A stretch of DNA of 64,000 nt from Hymenobacter siberiensis. Lineage in GTDB: Bacteria > Bacteroidota > Bacteroidia > Cytophagales > Hymenobacteraceae. Numbering within the stretch: the stretch's first letter is position 1; each line of letters starts with the position of its first letter. Both the position numbers and the translations under genes were made by a program. Below the pieces are notes generated by a model. The model did no database searches. It was not told where the DNA came from and saw only the letters and a program-made list of their open reading frames with translations. The DNA is taken from the NCBI RefSeq assembly GCF_018967865.2, contig NZ_JAHLZY020000001.1, positions 2,604,001 to 2,668,000 of the forward strand, in the 5' to 3' direction. Shown piece by piece: positions 35,330 through 44,210 of the stretch.

Positions 35330-36364
35330 ATGCCCCACAACCTTCCCCGCCTCGGCTTTTCCGTGGGCGACCTCGCCGGCATCGGCCCCGAAGTCATCTA
35401 CAAAACCCTGCTCGATGAGCGCCTGCTCAAAATCTGCACGCCCGTCATCTACGGCACGGCTACGGCGCTGTTCGACGACTTCCCCACCCCCGCCGATTCC
35501 GAGCATCTTCAGTTTCGCCAGCTGCGCGACGTGGCCGACATCGCCCCTGGCCGTCTTAATGCCGTAACCTGCTGGGACGAAGATTTCGCCCTCGCGCCCG
35601 GCCAGCCCTCCCCCGCCACCGGTGCGGCCGCCCGAGAAAGCCTCCTCGCCGCCGCCCGCGACCTTAAGGCCGGCAAGCTCGACGGCATCGTGACGGCCCC
35701 CATCAGCAAGGACAACACCCAGGCCGACAACTTCCGCTACCCCGGCCACACCGAGTTTCTCACCAGCTTTTTCGAAGCTCCGGAAAGCCTCATGTTTCTG
35801 GTAGACGAGGATGTCGCCCTGCGCATTGCCACCGTCACCGGTCACATTCCGCTCAAGGACGTGCCCGCTAAGCTCACCGCCGAGCTGCTACGCACCAAAA
35901 TCACGCTGCTGCTCAATTCACTCAAAAATGATTTTGGCATCCTCAAGCCGCGCATTGCCGTGCTCGGCCTAAACCCCCACGCCGGCGAAAACGGCCTGCT
36001 GGGCAAGGAGGAAGGCGAAACCGTTTCCCCCGTCATCCAGCAGTTCGCCCACGATGGCCACCTCGTATTCGGCCCCTTCCCGGCCGATGGCTTCTTCGGC
36101 ACCCAGCAGTTCCGCCAGTTCGACGCCACCCTGGCCCTCTATCACGACCAGGGCCTGATTCCTTTCAAACTCATGGCCTTCGAGCGCGGCGTGAATTTCA
36201 CCGCCGGATTAAACGTGGTACGCACCTCGCCCGACCACGGCACCGCCTACGGCCTGGCCGGCCAGTACAAGGCCGACGAATCGTCCTTCCGCGCCGCTGT
36301 GTACCTGGCCTGCGATATCTGGAAACAGCGGCGGGAAAATGCGGAGCCCCGTTCGGCAAGGTAG
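35330..36364 (+). CDS. pdxA: 4-hydroxythreonine-4-phosphate dehydrogenase PdxA
   Basis: The product is 344 residues and matches PdxA, which oxidises 4-phosphohydroxy-L-threonine in the DXP-dependent vitamin B6 pathway. Seen are GDLAGIGPEVIYK near the N-terminus, the metal-binding histidine in FRYPGHTEFL, GLNPHAGENGLLG, and the C-terminal metal site ALYHDQGLIPFKL. The ATG at 35330 fits the family length; the longer reading would translate repeat A7. Its ribosome-binding region must lie in the last bases of that palindrome, so translation may depend on whether the hairpin forms. Confidence 0.95.
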   Translation: MPHNLPRLGFSVGDLAGIGPEVIYKTLLDERLLKICTPVIYGTATALFDDFPTPADSEHLQFRQLRDVADIAPGRLNAVTCWDEDFALAPGQPSPATGAAARESLLAAARDLKAGKLDGIVTAPISKDNTQADNFRYPGHTEFLTSFFEAPESLMFLVDEDVALRIATVTGHIPLKDVPAKLTAELLRTKITLLLNSLKNDFGILKPRIAVLGLNPHAGENGLLGKEEGETVSPVIQQFAHDGHLVFGPFPADGFFGTQQFRQFDATLALYHDQGLIPFKLMAFERGVNFTAGLNVVRTSPDHGTAYGLAGQYKADESSFRAAVYLACDIWKQRRENAEPRSAR

Positions 36365-36399
36365 TTTCTTATCGGAAACGAAATTTTCTTTCTAATTTT

Positions 36400-36427
36400 G
36401 AAACGCGGCTGGCAACAGCCGCGTTTC
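36400..36427 (+). terminator. Hairpin after pdxA
   Basis: A perfect 12-pair stem GAAACGCGGCTG with GCAA loop ends in GTTTC followed by TGGTTTC. It is 36 bases after the pdxA stop. The T-run is broken, so termination would be partial. A TAATTTTG promoter-like element overlaps its left edge. Confidence 0.6.
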
Positions 36428-36446
36428 TGGTTTCAATTCGTTCACG

Positions 36447-36751
36447 GTAATTATTAGCCGCGCCGTGCTGCGTGCTTTTGTACTTGCGCATCCCGATGCC
36501 GAAGCGGCTATAGAAGATGGTATCATCATGTACGAACCATTGAATGGGCTAACGGTGCCGCCGTGCGTCAATCGTTTCGCACTGCCGACCATGTGGGCAA
36601 CGAGCGTTTCGTTTTCAATATCAAAGGCAACCGCTACCGCCTGATAGCCTCCATTTCTTTCACTACCCGAACCATTTACATCAAGTTCGTCGGCACGCAT
36701 CGCCAATACGACGCTATTGATGCAGCCACCGTTGAATTCATAAAGCCATGA
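36447..36751 (+). pseudogene. higB: HigB-type toxin gene with a frameshift
   Basis: The first frame from 36447 reads VIISRAVLRAFVLAHPDAEAAIED, the HigB/RelE-type N-terminus. A second frame starting near 36518 reads WYHHVRTIEWANG and continues ADHVGNERFVFNIKGNRYRLI and FVGTHRQYDAIDAATVEFIKP to the stop at 36751. One missing base near 36516-36518 would restore a full HigB of about 100 residues. The codon before VII is ACG, so an ATG start also seems to have been lost. HigB toxins cleave mRNA on the ribosome. The antitoxin gene overlaps the toxin stop by four bases. Confidence 0.8.
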
Positions 36752-37116
36752 TTATTAATACCGCCGAGGAATTACGCGAGGCTTTTCGCCGATATGATGC
36801 CTTGGAGGCCCAGGGCATCGATGCCCATCCCGAAATTCAGCCTGAGGCCCGGGCGCTGGCGGAAGCTATTGAGGAATATGAGATTCGGATGGAATGTTTC
36901 CCCCTTCCCCCCAAGCCCACCACCCTGCCGGCCATGATTGAGCTAAAGCGCCAGCAGCAGCACCTCAAGCAAAAGGAGCTGGCCGCCCTGCTTGAAGTGC
37001 CGCCCGGCCGCCTCTCCCAAATCCTGAGCGGCAAGCGCCGCGTGACCATGGACCTGGCCAAAAAACTCTACGAACGCCTGCACATCAGCCCCGAATTCAT
37101 CCTCAAAACTGCCTGA
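36748..37116 (+). CDS. higA: HigA-type antitoxin with XRE-like helix-turn-helix
   Basis: The product is 122 residues. The C-terminal half is a helix-turn-helix domain with LKQKELAALLEVPPGRLSQILSGKRRVT, typical of HigA antitoxins. The N-terminus MIINTAEELREAFRRYDALE is the usual HigA dimer or toxin-binding segment. It would neutralise HigB and repress the operon. The start ATG overlaps the toxin TGA (ATGA), the classical higBA arrangement. It is intact while its partner is broken, so it may persist as an orphan repressor or an anti-addiction gene. Confidence 0.92.
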   Translation: MIINTAEELREAFRRYDALEAQGIDAHPEIQPEARALAEAIEEYEIRMECFPLPPKPTTLPAMIELKRQQQHLKQKELAALLEVPPGRLSQILSGKRRVTMDLAKKLYERLHISPEFILKTA

Positions 37117-37141
37117 ACGACGGGGAAAATAGCCCGAACTT

Positions 37142-37172
37142 TTGGCAAAAAGCCGGATTTTCACTACTTTTG
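37142..37172 (+). promoter_or_regulatory. Candidate promoter of the yceD-rpmF block
   Basis: TTG (37142-37144) and TACTTTTG (37165-37172) are separated by 20 bases, matching the Bacteroidota -33/-7 pattern. The GTG start of the DUF177 gene is 22 bases further on. Confidence 0.7.
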
Positions 37173-37193
37173 CCCCCTGCTATCCAGCCGACC

Positions 37194-37727
37194 GTGAAAA
37201 AAGAAAGCAAATACGACCTCAACTTAGCCAGACTGGCGCTGAAAACGCACCACTTTGAATTTGAGCTGGGTCCCGAATTCTTCGCCTTATTCGACCAGCC
37301 CCTGGTGGAGCAAGGCAATCTGCACGCCGACGTGGAGCTCATCAAGACCGAACGGCTGATGACGCTGAACTTCCACATCACCGGCACCGTGCAGCTCGCC
37401 TGCGACCGGAGCCTCGATGAATTCGACCAGCCGCTGGACATTGAGGAACAACTACTGGTGCGCTTCGGCGACGAGGCCAAAGAGCTGGACGACAACGTGC
37501 TGCAAATCACGCCCGAAACCCAAACCCTGCCCCTCGCTCAGCATCTCTACGACTACATTGGTCTGGCCCTGCCCATGAAGAAGCTGCACCCGCGCTTCCA
37601 GGACGAGGCCGACGAAAACCCCGACGCGCCGACCAAGCTCATCTTCAGCACCCGTCCTGCCGATGATGCGCCCGACGACGACGAGCCGGCCGACCCGCGC
37701 TGGGCCGCGCTGCGCAACCTGAATTAA
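37194..37727 (+). CDS. YceD/DUF177 family protein
   Basis: The product is 177 residues beginning at a GTG (MKKESKYDLNLARL). The YceD/DUF177 core is seen in NFHITGTVQLACDRSLDEFDQPLDIEEQLLVRF. The protein has an acidic C-terminus. In plants and bacteria, YceD relatives are linked with 23S rRNA accumulation. It lies directly upstream of rpmF, the arrangement found across most bacteria. I chose the GTG over an upstream TTG because the promoter element would leave no leader for the latter. It is the first gene of the lipid-initiation block. Confidence 0.9.
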   Translation: MKKESKYDLNLARLALKTHHFEFELGPEFFALFDQPLVEQGNLHADVELIKTERLMTLNFHITGTVQLACDRSLDEFDQPLDIEEQLLVRFGDEAKELDDNVLQITPETQTLPLAQHLYDYIGLALPMKKLHPRFQDEADENPDAPTKLIFSTRPADDAPDDDEPADPRWAALRNLN

Positions 37728-37795
37728 TCCGTCAGTGCCCCGAGTCGCTTCCCACTCGTTAACCGCAACTTCAATCCCCTAATTTCAACTAAACC

Positions 37796-38026
37796 ATGGC
37801 ACATCCTAAGCGCCGCACCTCCACCGCCGTTCGCGACAAGCGTCGTACCCACTACAAGCTGACCCCTAAGGCTGTGACCCTTTGCCCCAACACGGGCGAA
37901 CTGCACCTGCGTCACAAGGCGTATGTGGTAGACGGCGACCTGTATCACAACGGCCAGCTGGCCATCAAAAACTACACGAAAACCAACGCTGCCCCCGCAG
38001 CCGACGTTGCCGAAGACGACGAATAG
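37796..38026 (+). CDS. rpmF: 50S ribosomal protein L32
   Basis: The product is 76 residues. MAHPKRRTSTAVRDKRRTHYKL is the typical L32 N-terminus. It has an acidic C-terminal extension with Ala/Asp residues. Only one cysteine is left in CPNTGEL where zinc-binding L32 proteins keep CxxC pairs, so it is a zinc-free type. The extension is common in the Bacteroidota. It lies 68 bases after yceD and ahead of plsX, with which it is usually cotranscribed. Confidence 0.97.
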   Translation: MAHPKRRTSTAVRDKRRTHYKLTPKAVTLCPNTGELHLRHKAYVVDGDLYHNGQLAIKNYTKTNAAPAADVAEDDE

Positions 38027-38103
38027 CGCGTTTGGTTGTTACTTCGCGGCACCACATGGTCCGGCTTCGCTCCTTTTTTAAGCCAGCGGGGCCGGATTTT
38101 TGG

Positions 38104-38111
38104 TACTTTTG
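38104..38111 (+). promoter_or_regulatory. Candidate plsX -7 promoter element
   Basis: TACTTTTG matches the Bacteroidota -7 consensus and lies 33 bases upstream of the plsX ATG. No clear -33 TTG is visible, so it may be a weak internal promoter. Confidence 0.45.
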
Positions 38112-38144
38112 CTTTCCGCTGACCTCCCTCCAAACACCTCTTTC

Positions 38145-39086
38145 ATGAAAATAGCCCTCGACGCAATGGGCGGCGATTTCGCCCCCCAAGCCGCCGTGGC
38201 AGGTGCCCTTCTGGCTGCCGAGCAACTCGCCGGCCGGGCCACCATTGTCCTTATCGGCCAGGAAGACGCTGTGCGTCCCCTGCTTCAGGCTGCCGGCCCC
38301 GCTGGCACCGCGCTCGAGTTCGTTCCTGCTTCGCAGGTTATCGACATGGGTGAACACCCCGCCAAAGCCTTTCAGCAGAAGCAAGATTCGAGTATTGCCG
38401 TAGGCTACAAGATGCTTCTCGCGGGCACAGTCGACGCCTTCTGCTCGGCGGGCAACACGGGCGCAATGCTGGTTGGGGCCATGCTCACGGTGAAAGCCGT
38501 GCCCGGCGTAATTCGCCCCGCCATCGCCAACTTCGTTCCCAAACTAACGGGCCAATTCGGCATTCTGCTCGATGTAGGGGCCAACGCCGAATGCAAGCCC
38601 GAAATGCTGGAGCAGTTCGGCGAGCTCGGCTCGCTCTATGCGCAGTACGTGCTGGGCATTGCGCAGCCCAAGGTGGGCCTCGTGAATCTGGGTGAGGAAG
38701 AGGGCAAAGGCACACCCATCACCCAGGCCGCGCACCAGCTGCTGAAAGCCAACCCGCACATTCATTTTGTGGGCAATATCGAAGGCCGCGACATGTTCAA
38801 CGAGAAGGCCGACGTGGTGGTATGCGACGGCTTCACGGGCAATATCCTGCTGAAAATGGCCGAATCCATCTATGAGATGATGGAGGAAAAGCACATTCAC
38901 GACCCGTTCTTCGACAAATTCAACTACGAGGCCGTGGGCGGCTCGCCTATTTTGGGTATTAATGACAATGCCATCATCGGGCATGGGCGGAGCACACCTT
39001 TGGCCATCGGCAATATGCTGGTGCAGGGCTTCAATATGGCCGACTCCGGGATTGTTGACCAAATAAAGGCTACTTTTAAGTCCTAG
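38145..39086 (+). CDS. plsX: Phosphate acyltransferase PlsX
   Basis: The product is 313 residues and matches PlsX, a peripheral membrane enzyme that converts acyl-ACP to acyl-phosphate for phospholipid synthesis. The start is [14 protein letters not shown], the signature N-terminus. Other family segments are [28 protein letters not shown], and [16 protein letters not shown]. The start was set at this ATG because the longer reading contains no family sequence. A strong terminator follows, and fabH comes next. The order plsX-fabH is standard. Confidence 0.96.
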   Translation: MKIALDAMGGDFAPQAAVAGALLAAEQLAGRATIVLIGQEDAVRPLLQAAGPAGTALEFVPASQVIDMGEHPAKAFQQKQDSSIAVGYKMLLAGTVDAFCSAGNTGAMLVGAMLTVKAVPGVIRPAIANFVPKLTGQFGILLDVGANAECKPEMLEQFGELGSLYAQYVLGIAQPKVGLVNLGEEEGKGTPITQAAHQLLKANPHIHFVGNIEGRDMFNEKADVVVCDGFTGNILLKMAESIYEMMEEKHIHDPFFDKFNYEAVGGSPILGINDNAIIGHGRSTPLAIGNMLVQGFNMADSGIVDQIKATFKS

Positions 39087-39111
39087 CCCCGGCTCCCGGC
39101 GGTGAAAAACC

Positions 39112-39135
39112 TCCGGCTTCGGCCGGATTTTTTTT
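39112..39135 (+). terminator. Intrinsic terminator after plsX
   Basis: TCCGGC-TTCG-GCCGGA is followed by eight T residues. This is a compact, strong terminator 26 bases after the plsX stop. It implies fabH has its own promoter. Confidence 0.9.
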
Positions 39136-39222
39136 AGATGCTTGGGCGCTCATTGCCGGAGCGTTGGGTGGCCGTACCCGGCCGCGCCGCCGCCCGCATT
39201 CCTATTTTACGCTTGCCCCGCC

Positions 39223-39230
39223 TACTTTTG
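39223..39230 (+). promoter_or_regulatory. Candidate fabH -7 element near the start codon
   Basis: TACTTTTG ends 5 bases before the fabH ATG. If used, the transcript would start at or next to the start codon, making it almost leaderless. No strong -33 element was found. Confidence 0.45.
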
Positions 39231-39235
39231 CCCGT

Positions 39236-40246
39236 ATGAAGATTACTGCCGCCATCACTGGTGTGGGTTCTTATGTGCCCGACTATGTGCTAACCAATGC
39301 CGAGCTTGAAAAGCTGGTGGATACCAACGACGAGTGGATTATGTCGCGCACCGGCATCCGCGAGCGTCGCATTCTGAAGGGAGAAAACCAGGGTACTTCC
39401 GTGATGGGCGTCAAGGCAGTACAGCGATTGTTGGAGAAAACCGGCACCAACCCCGACGATGTGGAGCTGCTGATTTGCGCTACCACCACGCCCGACCTGC
39501 TGTTTCCGGCCACTGCCAACATTATCTCCAACGGTGTGGGTATCACCAAGGCCTTCAGCTTCGATATGAATGCGGCCTGCTCGACCTTTCTGTTTGCGCT
39601 GGCCACGGGCGCGCAATACATTCAGGCGGGCACGCACAAGAAGGTGATTGTGGTGGGAGCCGATAAGATGTCGGCCATCGTGGACTACACCGACCGCGCC
39701 AACTGCATCCTGTTTGGCGATGCGGCCGCTGCGGTACTGCTCGAACCCAGCACCGACGGCTTCGGCATTCTCGACCAGGTGCTGCGCACCGATGGCTCAG
39801 GCGAAGCCTACCTGCACCAGAAATCCGGCGGCAGCCGCCGCCCCCCAACGCACGCTACGATAGATGCCAAGGAGCACTACATCTACCAGGAGGGTGCCAC
39901 GGTATTCAAATTTGCCGTGAAGAGCATGGCCGATGTGGCCGCCCAGGTAATGGAGCGCAACCACCTCAGCAAGGACGACGTGGCTTTTCTGGTACCCCAC
40001 CAGGCCAATAAGCGCATCATCGACGCCACGGCCAACCGCATGGGCGTGGGGCCGGAGAAGGTAATGCTCAACATTGACCGCTACGGCAACACCACCAACG
40101 CCACCATTCCGCTGTGCCTGTCAGACTACGAAAGCCAACTGCGCCGCGGCGACAACCTGATTCTTGCAGCCTTCGGCGGCGGCTTCACCTGGGGCTCCAT
40201 TTACATTAAATGGGCGTATGATGGCGATAAGGTAGCCAGTGTATAG
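39236..40246 (+). CDS. fabH: 3-oxoacyl-ACP synthase III FabH
   Basis: The product is 336 residues. It joins acetyl-CoA (or branched primers) with malonyl-ACP to start fatty acid synthesis. The catalytic Cys-His-Asn triad is seen in NAACSTF, HQANKRI and [10 protein letters not shown]. The N-terminus [21 protein letters not shown] is typical. The longer in-frame reading upstream is out of family, so the ATG at 39236 is used. The 3' end overlaps repeat C2. It is followed by efp and then accB and accC, a frequent order in the Bacteroidota. Confidence 0.96.
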   Translation: MKITAAITGVGSYVPDYVLTNAELEKLVDTNDEWIMSRTGIRERRILKGENQGTSVMGVKAVQRLLEKTGTNPDDVELLICATTTPDLLFPATANIISNGVGITKAFSFDMNAACSTFLFALATGAQYIQAGTHKKVIVVGADKMSAIVDYTDRANCILFGDAAAAVLLEPSTDGFGILDQVLRTDGSGEAYLHQKSGGSRRPPTHATIDAKEHYIYQEGATVFKFAVKSMADVAAQVMERNHLSKDDVAFLVPHQANKRIIDATANRMGVGPEKVMLNIDRYGNTTNATIPLCLSDYESQLRRGDNLILAAFGGGFTWGSIYIKWAYDGDKVASV

Positions 40247-40389
40247 CTGTTAGCTAATGGATATTAGCTGTTAGCTTTGTCCCTCATTTGGATTTCCGGT
40301 TGTTCAATAGCCAATGGCTTTTACCCAACCGCTCTCAAAAACACCCACAAAAAGGCTAATAGCTAACGACTATCAGCTAAAAGCTTAAA
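40243..40389. repeat. Palindromic repeat family C, copy C2
   Basis: Arms at 40243-40280 and 40351-40389 consist of TAGCTGTTAGCT-type words in opposite orientation. The left arm overlaps the fabH stop codon and the right arm ends 4 bases before the efp ATG. The element therefore supplies the leader of efp. Confidence 0.85.
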
Positions 40390-40393
40390 AACC

Positions 40394-40957
40394 ATGGCAT
40401 CAACCGCCGACTTCCGCAACGGGCTCGTGCTCAATTACAACAACGAGCTGCACGTCATCACCGAGTTTCAGCACGTGAAGCCCGGCAAAGGCCCCGCCTT
40501 TGTGCGCACCAAGATGCGCAACATCAAAACCGGTCGCACCATCGACAACACCTTCAACGCTGGGGTGAAAGTGGAAACCGCCCGCGTGGAGCAGCGCCCG
40601 CACCAGTTTCTGTACAAGGACGACTACGGTTACAACTTCATGGATAACAGCACCTTCGAGCAGATAGTATTGCAAGAGGCGCTGGTGCCTTTCGCCGACA
40701 TCATGAAGGAAGGCCAGGAGGTAACCATCCTCATGCACGCCGAAACCGAGCAGCCCCTCACGGCCGAGCTGCCCACTACCGTTGACCTGGTGGTGACGTA
40801 CACCGAGCCCGGCCTGCGTGGCGACACCGCCACCAACACCCTGAAGCCCGCCACGGTAGAAACCGGTGCCCGCATCCAGGTGCCGCTGTTTGTTGATGTG
40901 GACACCAAAATCCGCATCAAGACCAGCGACTACAGCTACGTTGAGCGCGTGAAGTAA
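40394..40957 (+). CDS. efp: Translation elongation factor P
   Basis: The product is 187 residues with three beta-barrel domains, as in EF-P. The protruding loop of domain I reads HVKPGKGPAF, so the modified position is a lysine within KPGKG. The C-terminal signature GDTATNTLKPATVETGARIQVP is intact. EF-P relieves ribosome stalling at polyproline stretches; several proteins in this window are Pro-rich, such as AccB and the E2 component. No modification enzyme gene (epmA/epmB or earP) is in the window. The leader is repeat C2. Confidence 0.97.
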   Translation: MASTADFRNGLVLNYNNELHVITEFQHVKPGKGPAFVRTKMRNIKTGRTIDNTFNAGVKVETARVEQRPHQFLYKDDYGYNFMDNSTFEQIVLQEALVPFADIMKEGQEVTILMHAETEQPLTAELPTTVDLVVTYTEPGLRGDTATNTLKPATVETGARIQVPLFVDVDTKIRIKTSDYSYVERVK

Positions 40958-40963
40958 CCTCAA

Positions 40964-41000
40964 GCCGTGCGTTGCTGGCTGTTGGCCAGCAACGCACGGC
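40964..41000. other. Perfect hairpin between efp and accB
   Basis: Perfect 16-base arms GCCGTGCGTTGCTGGC with a TGTTG loop. It lies 7 bases after the efp stop and 15 bases before the accB ATG. There is no T-tract. It may control readthrough or protect the upstream message. Confidence 0.85.
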
Positions 41001-41014
41001 CAATAGCTATCCAT

Positions 41015-41506
41015 ATGTCAAATTCGCCCAAAAAGGAAAAGGACGCTGCCATGAAAGCCAAAGAACTACAGGAACTGCTCGATTTTATCGCTAAATCGGG
41101 TTTGAACAAGGTCAACATCGAAACCGAAGAATTTAAAATCTCGGTGCAGCGCGACCCCAATACCAAGCACATGACGACCATTGCCGCCCCGATGGCCCAT
41201 GCCCCGGCCCCGGCAGCCGCTCCGGCCGCCGCTCCCGCCTCGGCAGCTGCTACCGAAGCGCCCGCCGGCAACTACAAGCCGTTGAAGGCTCCCATGATTG
41301 GCACGTTCTACCGCAGCAACGGCCCCGATTCGCCGGCATTCGTGCAAGTGGGCGATATGGTGGAGAAGGGCCAGGTTATCTGCATCATTGAGGCGATGAA
41401 GCTGTTTAATGAGATTGAAGCCGAGGAAAGCGGCCGCATCGTGAAGGCGCTGGTGGACAATGCCACGCCCGTAGAATACGACCAGCCGCTGTTCCTGATT
41501 GAGTAG
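41015..41506 (+). CDS. accB: Acetyl-CoA carboxylase biotin carboxyl carrier protein
   Basis: The product is 163 residues. The C-terminal biotinyl domain has the biotin site EAMKLFNE, with the target lysine in the MKL motif. A flexible Ala/Pro-rich linker (about 55-80) lies between an N-terminal helix pair and the biotin domain. The ATG at 41015 gives [18 protein letters not shown]; an alternative internal ATG at 41051 would give a shorter form, closer to the E. coli length. It works with AccC (next gene) to carboxylate biotin; the carboxyltransferase genes accA/accD are not in the window. Confidence 0.96.
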   Translation: MSNSPKKEKDAAMKAKELQELLDFIAKSGLNKVNIETEEFKISVQRDPNTKHMTTIAAPMAHAPAPAAAPAAAPASAAATEAPAGNYKPLKAPMIGTFYRSNGPDSPAFVQVGDMVEKGQVICIIEAMKLFNEIEAEESGRIVKALVDNATPVEYDQPLFLIE

Positions 41507-41521
41507 TTAACTGGCACTTTC

Positions 41522-41607
41522 GTAGGGGCGGGGCTTGCCCCCGCCCGCTGTTGCACCATGCCGTTGTGGCGGCGCAAACGGCGGGCGGGGACAGGCCCCG
41601 CCCCTAC
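41522..41607. repeat. GC-rich palindromic repeat family H between accB and accC
   Basis: Arms of 26 bases at 41522-41547 and 41582-41607 read GTAGGGGCGGGGCTTGCCCC and its inverse, with two mismatches. It separates accB from accC by 126 bases, so the usual tight coupling is interrupted by the element. Confidence 0.9.
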
Positions 41608-41632
41608 TGAACTTTTACCTCATCCCACCCCC

Positions 41633-42976
41633 ATGTTCAAGAAAATACTCATCGCTAACCGGGGCGAAATTGCCCTGCGCATTATCCGTACCTGCAAGGA
41701 AATGGGCATCAAAACGGTGGCCGTGTACTCGACTGCCGATAAGGAAAGCCTGCACGTAAAGTTTGCCGATGAAGCCGTGTGTATCGGCCCGCCCGCCTCG
41801 GCCCTCTCCTACCTGAGCATGCCCAACCTGATTGCGGCAGCCGAAATCACCAACGCCGACGCCATTCACCCCGGCTATGGCTTTCTGTCGGAGAATGCGG
41901 AATTCTCGCGCATCTGCGCCGAGAATGGCATCAAGTTCATCGGGGCCTCGCCCGAGATGATTAACCAGATGGGCGACAAGGCCACGGCCAAAGCGACCAT
42001 GATTAAGGCCGGCGTGCCGGTGGTACCGGGCTCGGTGGGCCTGCTCGAATCGGTGGAGCAGGGCAAGAAGCTGGCGAACAAAATCAAGTACCCCGTTATC
42101 ATCAAGGCCACGGCCGGCGGCGGTGGGCGCGGCATGCGCATCATTCATGGCGACGACGAATTCCAGAAAGCCTGGGACGATGCGCGTACGGAATCGAAGG
42201 CGGCATTCGGCAACGATGGCATGTATCTCGAGAAGTACGTGGTACAGCCCCGCCACATTGAGGTGCAGATTGTGGGCGACCAGTTCGGGCACGTAGCGCA
42301 CCTTTCGGAGCGAGACTGCAGCATCCAGCGCCGCCACCAGAAACTGGTGGAGGAAGCTCCTTCGCCGTTTATGACGGATGCGCTGCGTGAGAAAATGGGC
42401 AAGGCAGCCATTACCGGCGCGGCGGCCATTGGCTACGAGGGCGTGGGCACGATTGAGTTTCTGGTGGATGCCAACCGGGATTTCTACTTCATGGAGATGA
42501 ACACCCGCATTCAGGTGGAACACCCGGTGACGGAGGAAATCATCAACTACGACCTCATCAAGGAGCAAATCAAAGTAGCGGCGGGCATCCCGATTTCGGG
42601 TAAGAACTACTATCCCAAGATGCACGCCATGGAGTGCCGCATCAACGCCGAGGACCCGCGCAACAATTTCCGCCCGGCTCCCGGCAAAATCACGACCCTG
42701 CACATTCCCGGCGGCCACGGCGTGCGCGTCGATACGCACGTGTATGCGGGCTACACCATCCCGCCCAACTACGATTCGATGATTGCCAAGCTCATTACCG
42801 TAGCGCAGACCCGGGAGGAGTGCATCGTAAAAATGAAGCGCGCCCTGAGCGAGTTTGTGGTGGAAGGCGTGAAAACGACCATCCCCTTTCACCTGGCGCT
42901 GATGGATAACGAGAACTTTAAAGCCGGTAATTTCACGACGGCCTTCCTGGATTCGTTCGATTTCTCGACGATTTAA
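41633..42976 (+). CDS. accC: Acetyl-CoA carboxylase biotin carboxylase subunit
   Basis: The product is 447 residues. The N-terminus [20 protein letters not shown] is typical. The ATP-grasp glycine-rich loop [13 protein letters not shown] and the active-site segments [33 protein letters not shown] and [18 protein letters not shown] are present. It carboxylates biotin on AccB using ATP and bicarbonate. The start at 41633 is chosen by family alignment; the longer reading is translated from repeat H. An intrinsic terminator follows, so this ends the fatty-acid block. Confidence 0.97.
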   Translation: MFKKILIANRGEIALRIIRTCKEMGIKTVAVYSTADKESLHVKFADEAVCIGPPASALSYLSMPNLIAAAEITNADAIHPGYGFLSENAEFSRICAENGIKFIGASPEMINQMGDKATAKATMIKAGVPVVPGSVGLLESVEQGKKLANKIKYPVIIKATAGGGGRGMRIIHGDDEFQKAWDDARTESKAAFGNDGMYLEKYVVQPRHIEVQIVGDQFGHVAHLSERDCSIQRRHQKLVEEAPSPFMTDALREKMGKAAITGAAAIGYEGVGTIEFLVDANRDFYFMEMNTRIQVEHPVTEEIINYDLIKEQIKVAAGIPISGKNYYPKMHAMECRINAEDPRNNFRPAPGKITTLHIPGGHGVRVDTHVYAGYTIPPNYDSMIAKLITVAQTREECIVKMKRALSEFVVEGVKTTIPFHLALMDNENFKAGNFTTAFLDSFDFSTI

Positions 42977-42994
42977 GCTTTCAGTTTAACTAAC

Positions 42995-43028
42995 AAAAAA
43001 GGGCCAGCTTCTTCACTGGCCTTTTTTT
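42995..43028 (+). terminator. Intrinsic terminator of accC
   Basis: AAAAAAGGGCCAG-CTTCTTCA-CTGGCCTTTTTTT forms a strong stem with a T-tract, 19 bases after the accC stop. The A-tract makes it possibly bidirectional. Confidence 0.92.
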
Positions 43029-43075
43029 GCGCCCCGCCCGAACGGCAACCTGACCTGGTATGTTATCTTACCACT

Positions 43076-43303
43076 ATGAAATACACCATTCAGCTTGACG
43101 ATGAGCAGCAATACCTGCGCTTGCTGCAACTGGCCCAGGCGCTGGGCATGGGTGCGACAATACCGGTTACTCCGATGTCGGATGAGGAGCGGCAACACCA
43201 CTTGCGCATCGTCGCGAAAGGGGGCAGCGGCGTCAGCATCACCGACCCGGTAACGTGGCAGCGCGAAGTCAGGGCCGACCGCCCACTGCCGGGCCGCGAC
43301 TAA
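43076..43303 (+). CDS. VapB-like antitoxin of a PIN-toxin pair
   Basis: The product is 75 residues, beginning MKYTIQLDDEQQYLRLLQLAQ. It has no recognised DNA-binding domain by eye. The position right before a PIN-domain gene and the overlap of its stop codon with the next start (TAATG) indicate an antitoxin. The C-terminal half with ITDPVTWQREVRADRPLPG would wrap the toxin in such pairs. The family (VapB, Phd/YefM or other) cannot be decided from this length alone. Confidence 0.78.
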   Translation: MKYTIQLDDEQQYLRLLQLAQALGMGATIPVTPMSDEERQHHLRIVAKGGSGVSITDPVTWQREVRADRPLPGRD

Positions 43304-43674
43304 TGGCCTACTTGCTCGACAGCAACCTGCTGGTTTATTCGGCGATGGAAGCCCACAAGTTTCTACGCCCGCTGGCGCTGAATACGCAGAATTTTGTTTC
43401 GGCTATTTCCAAAGTTGAAACACTGGGCTTTCACAAGCTGGAAGCGGCTGATGAAGTCTATTTCAATTCGCTGTTTGCGCTTGTTACTCTTTTGCCCGTC
43501 ACACCCAATATCATCGAAACGGCGATTCTCTTGCGACAGCAACGGCGCATATCGCTGGGTGATTCGTTGATTGCGGCAACAGCTATAGAATTTGATTTGA
43601 CACTGGCCACGCGCAACGTGTCCGATTTTATTTCAATTTCAAAGCTGACCGTTTACGACCCTTTTCAATCCTGA
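43303..43674 (+). CDS. VapC-like PIN-domain ribonuclease toxin
   Basis: The product is 123 residues beginning MAYLLDSNLLVYSAM. PIN acidic residues are visible: Asp in LLDSN, Glu in SKVETLGF, and Asp in SLGDSLIAATAIEFDLTLATRNVSDF. Such toxins cleave tRNA or rRNA in the cytoplasm and are held inactive by the upstream partner. The ATG overlaps the antitoxin stop. The gene appears complete. It lies between the fatty-acid block and two small secreted-protein genes. Confidence 0.9.
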   Translation: MAYLLDSNLLVYSAMEAHKFLRPLALNTQNFVSAISKVETLGFHKLEAADEVYFNSLFALVTLLPVTPNIIETAILLRQQRRISLGDSLIAATAIEFDLTLATRNVSDFISISKLTVYDPFQS

Positions 43675-43682
43675 TTTAACGC

Positions 43683-44042
43683 ATGGTTTATTCCTATCGG
43701 CAAATACTAGCCTGTCTGGCACTTTCTCTCGCCCTCACCTCCTGTGCCGATTCCTGCAACGGCAGCATCGAAACCACGGTGCTTTTTGCCAAGCCGGGGC
43801 CGAAAGGCATGGGCCGCAATATCTACGTGGATGTGGTGAACAAACCGGGTTTGGGCATCAAAAAAACCCTGATGTACGAGGGCAAGGAATTCGGCACGTT
43901 CGAACACGTTGTCATCATCAACGACCCTACCAGCCGCTTTGCGTCGAACCGCAGCATCTGCTTCTCGAAGTTTGAGAAAAACGCGGCGGAAACGGGCGGG
44001 GATTTGACGGAAGAAGGGCTGCCGGAAATCACGGTGGAATAA
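43683..44042 (+). CDS. Hypothetical lipoprotein
   Basis: The product is 119 residues. MVYSYRQILACLALSLALTSC is a lipoprotein signal with the cysteine near residue 21. The mature region includes a repeated Cys (SCADSC) and VDVVNKPGLGIKKTLMYEGKEFGTFEHVVI. No family is recognised. It begins 9 bases after the PIN toxin stop, so it may share its transcript, although function would differ. The C-terminus is acidic (GDLTEEGLPEITVE). Confidence 0.65.
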   Translation: MVYSYRQILACLALSLALTSCADSCNGSIETTVLFAKPGPKGMGRNIYVDVVNKPGLGIKKTLMYEGKEFGTFEHVVIINDPTSRFASNRSICFSKFEKNAAETGGDLTEEGLPEITVE

Positions 44043-44210
44043 GCCCCGCCCATGCAACCCGCTACGGTGGCCACGAGTCCTGAATGAGAATTGTGGCCAC
44101 TTTTGCTTTCTACCCTGATGCGTTTTACCGGCGGGCTGCTGGCTGCTGCTACTTACCCTGCTTTGGTTCGGAACAGTCCAGAAGACTTCCCTCTCACTTG
44201 CGCCACTTTA

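Noticed and set aside
30564..40389. CRISPR array from repeated AGCTAACAGCT words
   Set aside because: The words are inverted pairs within one element rather than regularly spaced direct repeats with unique spacers, and no cas gene is present.
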